Origin: Druceiella hillmani
Taxonomy: Eukaryota > Arthropoda > Insecta > Lepidoptera > Hepialidae
DNA length: 64,000 nt
NCBI GenBank assembly: GCA_039881145.1
Contig: JAYKKI010000052.1
Span: 12,651,001 to 12,715,000, forward strand
Direction of reading: 5' to 3'
A model generated the notes under the pieces. It searched no databases, had not been told where the DNA came from, and saw nothing but the letters and a program-made list of their open reading frames with translations. The position numbers and the translations under genes were made by a program. Numbering within the stretch: the stretch's first letter is position 1; every line of letters starts with the position of its first letter. This document shows positions 60,987 through 64,000 of this stretch, one piece after another.

Positions 60987-61839
60987 TTGGTATTTGACAT
61001 TAATTTAATTAATCAGTAAGCAAAAGTCTTATGTGGCTATATGTACAGTTCATATTTGGAGCAAAATCATGATTCAATACTATTCGCCGACAATCGTTGC
61101 GGAAAATTTTGCACGCTTCTTTTGATGAAGACGTTTATTTGCAAATTTGTAATTTTATTATAATTTTTGAAAAATTGAAATTAGTTATAAATGGTGAAGG
61201 CCAATTATATTCTTCACGCTTTTATATCACTACATGAAGGAAATTAGTAAAAGCCTATCTAGTGTTGGGTCCATGTGTTACAAGACTAAAAATATGAAGA
61301 AAAAAAATAATAAGACATTTAAAAGTTGTATATCAATCGCCAAATAGACAAATTAAAAATCTTGTATTATTATAAATAAGGTTATTTTTTGTCATAGTTT
61401 CCAAATACTATTTCAAAGATACTCTTTAAATCAGCGCGATGAAACAAAGGAAAGATTTCATCCTATTATATTCTCTATATACAGATGTAACATATTAATG
61501 TGTGAAATTTTCAGATCCCGGCAAGGTTGTTAAAAAAAGATTGAAGAGAGAAGGTGATTAAAGACGGACTGATTCAACGGAACAAACGTCAACGTCACTT
61601 CATTTTGTAATTTTGAAGCAATAGGATGACATTGATAATCATTTCCCTAATAATTTTTAAAATGTTATTAGATTTTCATTATTGTTTTTATTTCTTAATA
61701 ACAATCATGATATATTAAAAATATATTATTCTCACACTTATGAAGATAACTACTAAATTGTGAAGTGTGGATTCATCGAGTTTATGCTCGCTTCAATTGT
61801 CATGCCCATGATCGGATCACAGATAGTGACTAAGTATTC

Positions 61840-62000
61840 TTTATGGAACCGTAAGGTGGTAATAGAAACTCATCAGTAGTGACGAGTAGATTCGTAATGT
61901 TTGCGTTTCTTTGACTTCTTTTTGACTAGTGTTGTTCTAAGTAGCGACCAGGTTTTGATGACGGAGCTTGAAATTGGTGACATACACTTCGAAGTGGTGA
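61840..62000. repeat. Isolated fragment of the 117-bp repeat family
   Basis: Stretches such as CTAAGTAGCGACCAGG, TTTTGATGACGGAGCTTG and GGTGACA line up with the unit start of the 6180-7333 array, in the same orientation, and the preceding 90 bp match the rest of a unit loosely. Confidence 0.55.
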
Positions 62001-63312
62001 GAAATAAATTCATCAAATACACTCCTCACCACTCATGTCACTTTTCTTGACGAAATCAATAAAGTAACAAAGTAAATTTTATGTAACGTACAGGTACATA
62101 AAAAGGCGTGAAGCAATTACGATATTAGTAATTAGATAGGTACACAAGTATGTATTAGAATGTTATAGAGCGATCAGAAAATTAGTAGATAGACATGTGA
62201 GCATATACATACAAGTATATATAAATGCTTGAAGGAAGTAACATTTAAGTAGAAAGGTAAGTAAGTTTTTGGAGTTATATTTTACGTCGAATATTCCCAA
62301 ACTAAAAAAATATTATTGTAACAAACTTTTGTTTTTTCGACACATAACAACAGCAACTTGTGTCAAATTTATTATTTGAATACAAATTAACTACATCATG
62401 TTAGTTGTTGATCTATTCAAACTATATATGTACATTCATTTACCTTTTCTCGCTTTTTATCTTGATTTTTTACTATCATTTTACCTTTATTAATTTTTTA
62501 CTTATATTTCAAAATTTGTAATTAAATATATAACATAATTCTCTCACATGACATCACTATGTGCTACACATTTATCTCGCAATCGTTTCGTCGTATTGAT
62601 TTTAATTTTGTTTTCTTCTGAATTGACATAACGTATAAAATTTTAGAGACTTTAAAAGTTGCAGACTTTTTACATCGCTGGAATTAACTTATAAAATTTG
62701 CACTTAAAAACTGTAATATAGTTGGTATTTAATAGTTATTATCATAAAGTGGCAATTATAAATATAGGAAAGAAATTGTTAAAATTGCATAAATTTATAA
62801 AAAAAAACAACTTTTAGTAGTTTTTCTAGCCTTTGAATAAAACAAATGTAAACCCAAAAATAACAGCCAACAACATATTTTTTAATAAAATATTTGTATT
62901 TTATAACTTCTACAAAAATAAGTGTTTATATGCTGTGGACTTAATACAACAAATTCTTAAAAATATTATTACTTACACTATTTCTAATATTATATCGCAA
63001 TAGAAAACAGTAAACAAAACATTTCACCAAAGAAGGCCAAGTCAATATTTAAGCAAACGAGATTGTTTTTTATTACAATTTCATAAAAACAATACCGCGT
63101 TCTCTGTTTTCAAATCTATTCTAAATTCAAAAACTTTGAAACGCATTATTTCTTTTAACTTTATTATCACCGTCATGACAATATTATGCAAATTTTCATA
63201 GTATTATGCAAATTTTCGCCATTTCTTACCAAAATTATACTTTCATAATTTAAAATATTAATGATTTCATGTTTTCTTATGCTATTCGAAGATTTACATT
63301 ATTACTTTCTGC
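62001..63312. other. 3' side of gene 4
   Basis: AT-rich unique sequence, no gene recognised. Confidence 0.55.
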
Positions 63313-63488
63313 TCAAAGTTTTCTATTCACAAAACGTATGACAAGTGGCGATTGTGTGCTATTAAGCAAAGTGTACTTGCTTAGACGAAGGTTCTGAGGT
63401 AAAATTGTTTCCTTCGTGGGTTCGAAACGATACTTCAATAACAATCCAGCCAGTGTCCATTTGATGTTTTGTAAGGCGAATTTGGCTC
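63313..63488 (-). CDS. P450 gene 4, last exon only
   Basis: After a TTCCAG acceptor the exon continues the split Gly codon of CIG and reads AKFALQNIKWTLAGLLLKYRFEP, then a C-terminal tail ending VNRKL and TGA (176 nt, 58 codons plus phase). It aligns with gene 2 exon 8 in phase, position and the KFAL and YRFEPT motifs. The K-helix and haem exons lie right of the window. The tail is quite different from gene 2, so this is a separate cluster member, also on the minus strand. Confidence 0.85.
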
Positions 63489-63687
63489 CTGGAATAATAA
63501 AATGGATAATTGCACAGTTAAAAAAATCTAAATTTAAATGAAGTTCTTTTATCTCAAGTATTATATGTGGAAATAAATCGAATATTAAAATGATAATGCG
63601 AAAGAATAAAAGTAATTTTTGAAGAATTTTGGACTACTCCATGTAAGTGTCAAATAAATGAAATAAAAGAGTTTAAAGTGAGTCTTA

Positions 63688-64000
63688 CTTCAGCGAATTC
63701 AACGCCTCATATCGTTAATGAAACTATCATCTTTACTTTAGAATTTGCATAAACAGCTATATCGCCCCATATACCTCAAAACGTACACAGTATTTCTCTT
63801 TAACTATTTCCAAATATTAATTTTTCACAACGTAAATATATTGCCTGCTATATTTTTCACCAGAGTAAAAATATGCTATATATGTATATAATATTATTGT
63901 CCTACTTCAGCAAATTAAACGCCTTGTATCGTTAATTAAACTATCATCGTTACTTTAGAATTTGCATAAACAGCTATATCGCCCCATATACCTCAAAAGG
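63688..64000. repeat. Direct repeat, 213-bp spacing, running off the window
   Basis: TACTTCAGC to GCCCCATATACCTCAAAA (about 100 bp) occurs at 63688 and again at 63901 with about 8% difference. It may be the start of a tandem array with a 213-bp unit that continues past the right edge. Confidence 0.8.

Larger units (their letters stand above)
58241..61839. other. No confident gene
   Basis: Holds the unrecognised frame at 58952, a microsatellite and the 34-bp palindrome. 60730-60830 resembles 28690-28810 (TTTATCAGCAATTGTACAGTCAC, ACCTATGACAAGAGTTTGCGC), so it is another two-copy repeat. Confidence 0.5.

Overview
The window looks like AT-rich nuclear DNA from an insect. The evidence is spliceosomal genes with GT-AG introns, many long TA microsatellites, abundant decayed transposons, and microsomal cytochrome P450 genes of the CYP3 clan (CYP6-like). 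The order cannot be fixed from the sequence alone. Nothing bacterial, such as operons, ribosome binding sites or CRISPR, is present.

The backbone is a tandem P450 cluster on the minus strand, so each gene reads right to left. Gene 1 (exons at 4677..1537, five exons) is open in frame but cut by the left edge. Gene 2 (25027..11753) can be spliced by eye into eight exons with compatible phases, giving 1,491 nt and a 496-residue protein with every P450 signature motif. Gene 3 (47630..44287) is a close paralogue of gene 1. It carries a 1-nt deletion in an A-run of exon 4, and its last three exons are not visible, so it is probably a pseudogene. Gene 4 contributes only its last exon (63488..63313); the rest lies beyond the right edge. 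A fifth, badly decayed copy lies on the plus strand (32007-36360), between genes 2 and 3. Genes 1-3 share the same exon boundaries and a TATAAATA box with an ATTAGT-like initiator at matching spacing.

Between and inside these genes is a dense layer of repeats. The most interesting is a foldback element of about 265 bp with at least nine copies or fragments, six of them inside P450 introns. Its arms carry a hammerhead-ribozyme-like motif (CTGAAGA, a short hairpin, GAAACCTAGGTC). Several copies are flanked by 11-14 bp target-site duplications, which points to retrotransposition, possibly driven by a Penelope-like element. Other repeats are a 24-bp minisatellite of about 34 units that ends 26 bp from an exon 3 splice donor, a 217-bp satellite (six units), a decayed array of roughly 117-bp units, an element with 240-bp terminal inverted repeats, a decayed Ty3/gypsy element, a gypsy gag relic, two LINE relics, a three-copy GC-richer dispersed repeat and several perfect palindromes.

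Layout: 1-5 kb gene 1; 5-11.7 kb intergenic repeats and satellites; 11.7-25 kb gene 2 with repeat-swollen introns; 25-32 kb repeats and a LINE relic; 32-36.4 kb inverted P450 pseudogene; 36-44 kb repeats and the TIR element; 44-47.7 kb gene 3; 48-63 kb transposon graveyard; 63.3-63.5 kb last exon of gene 4.
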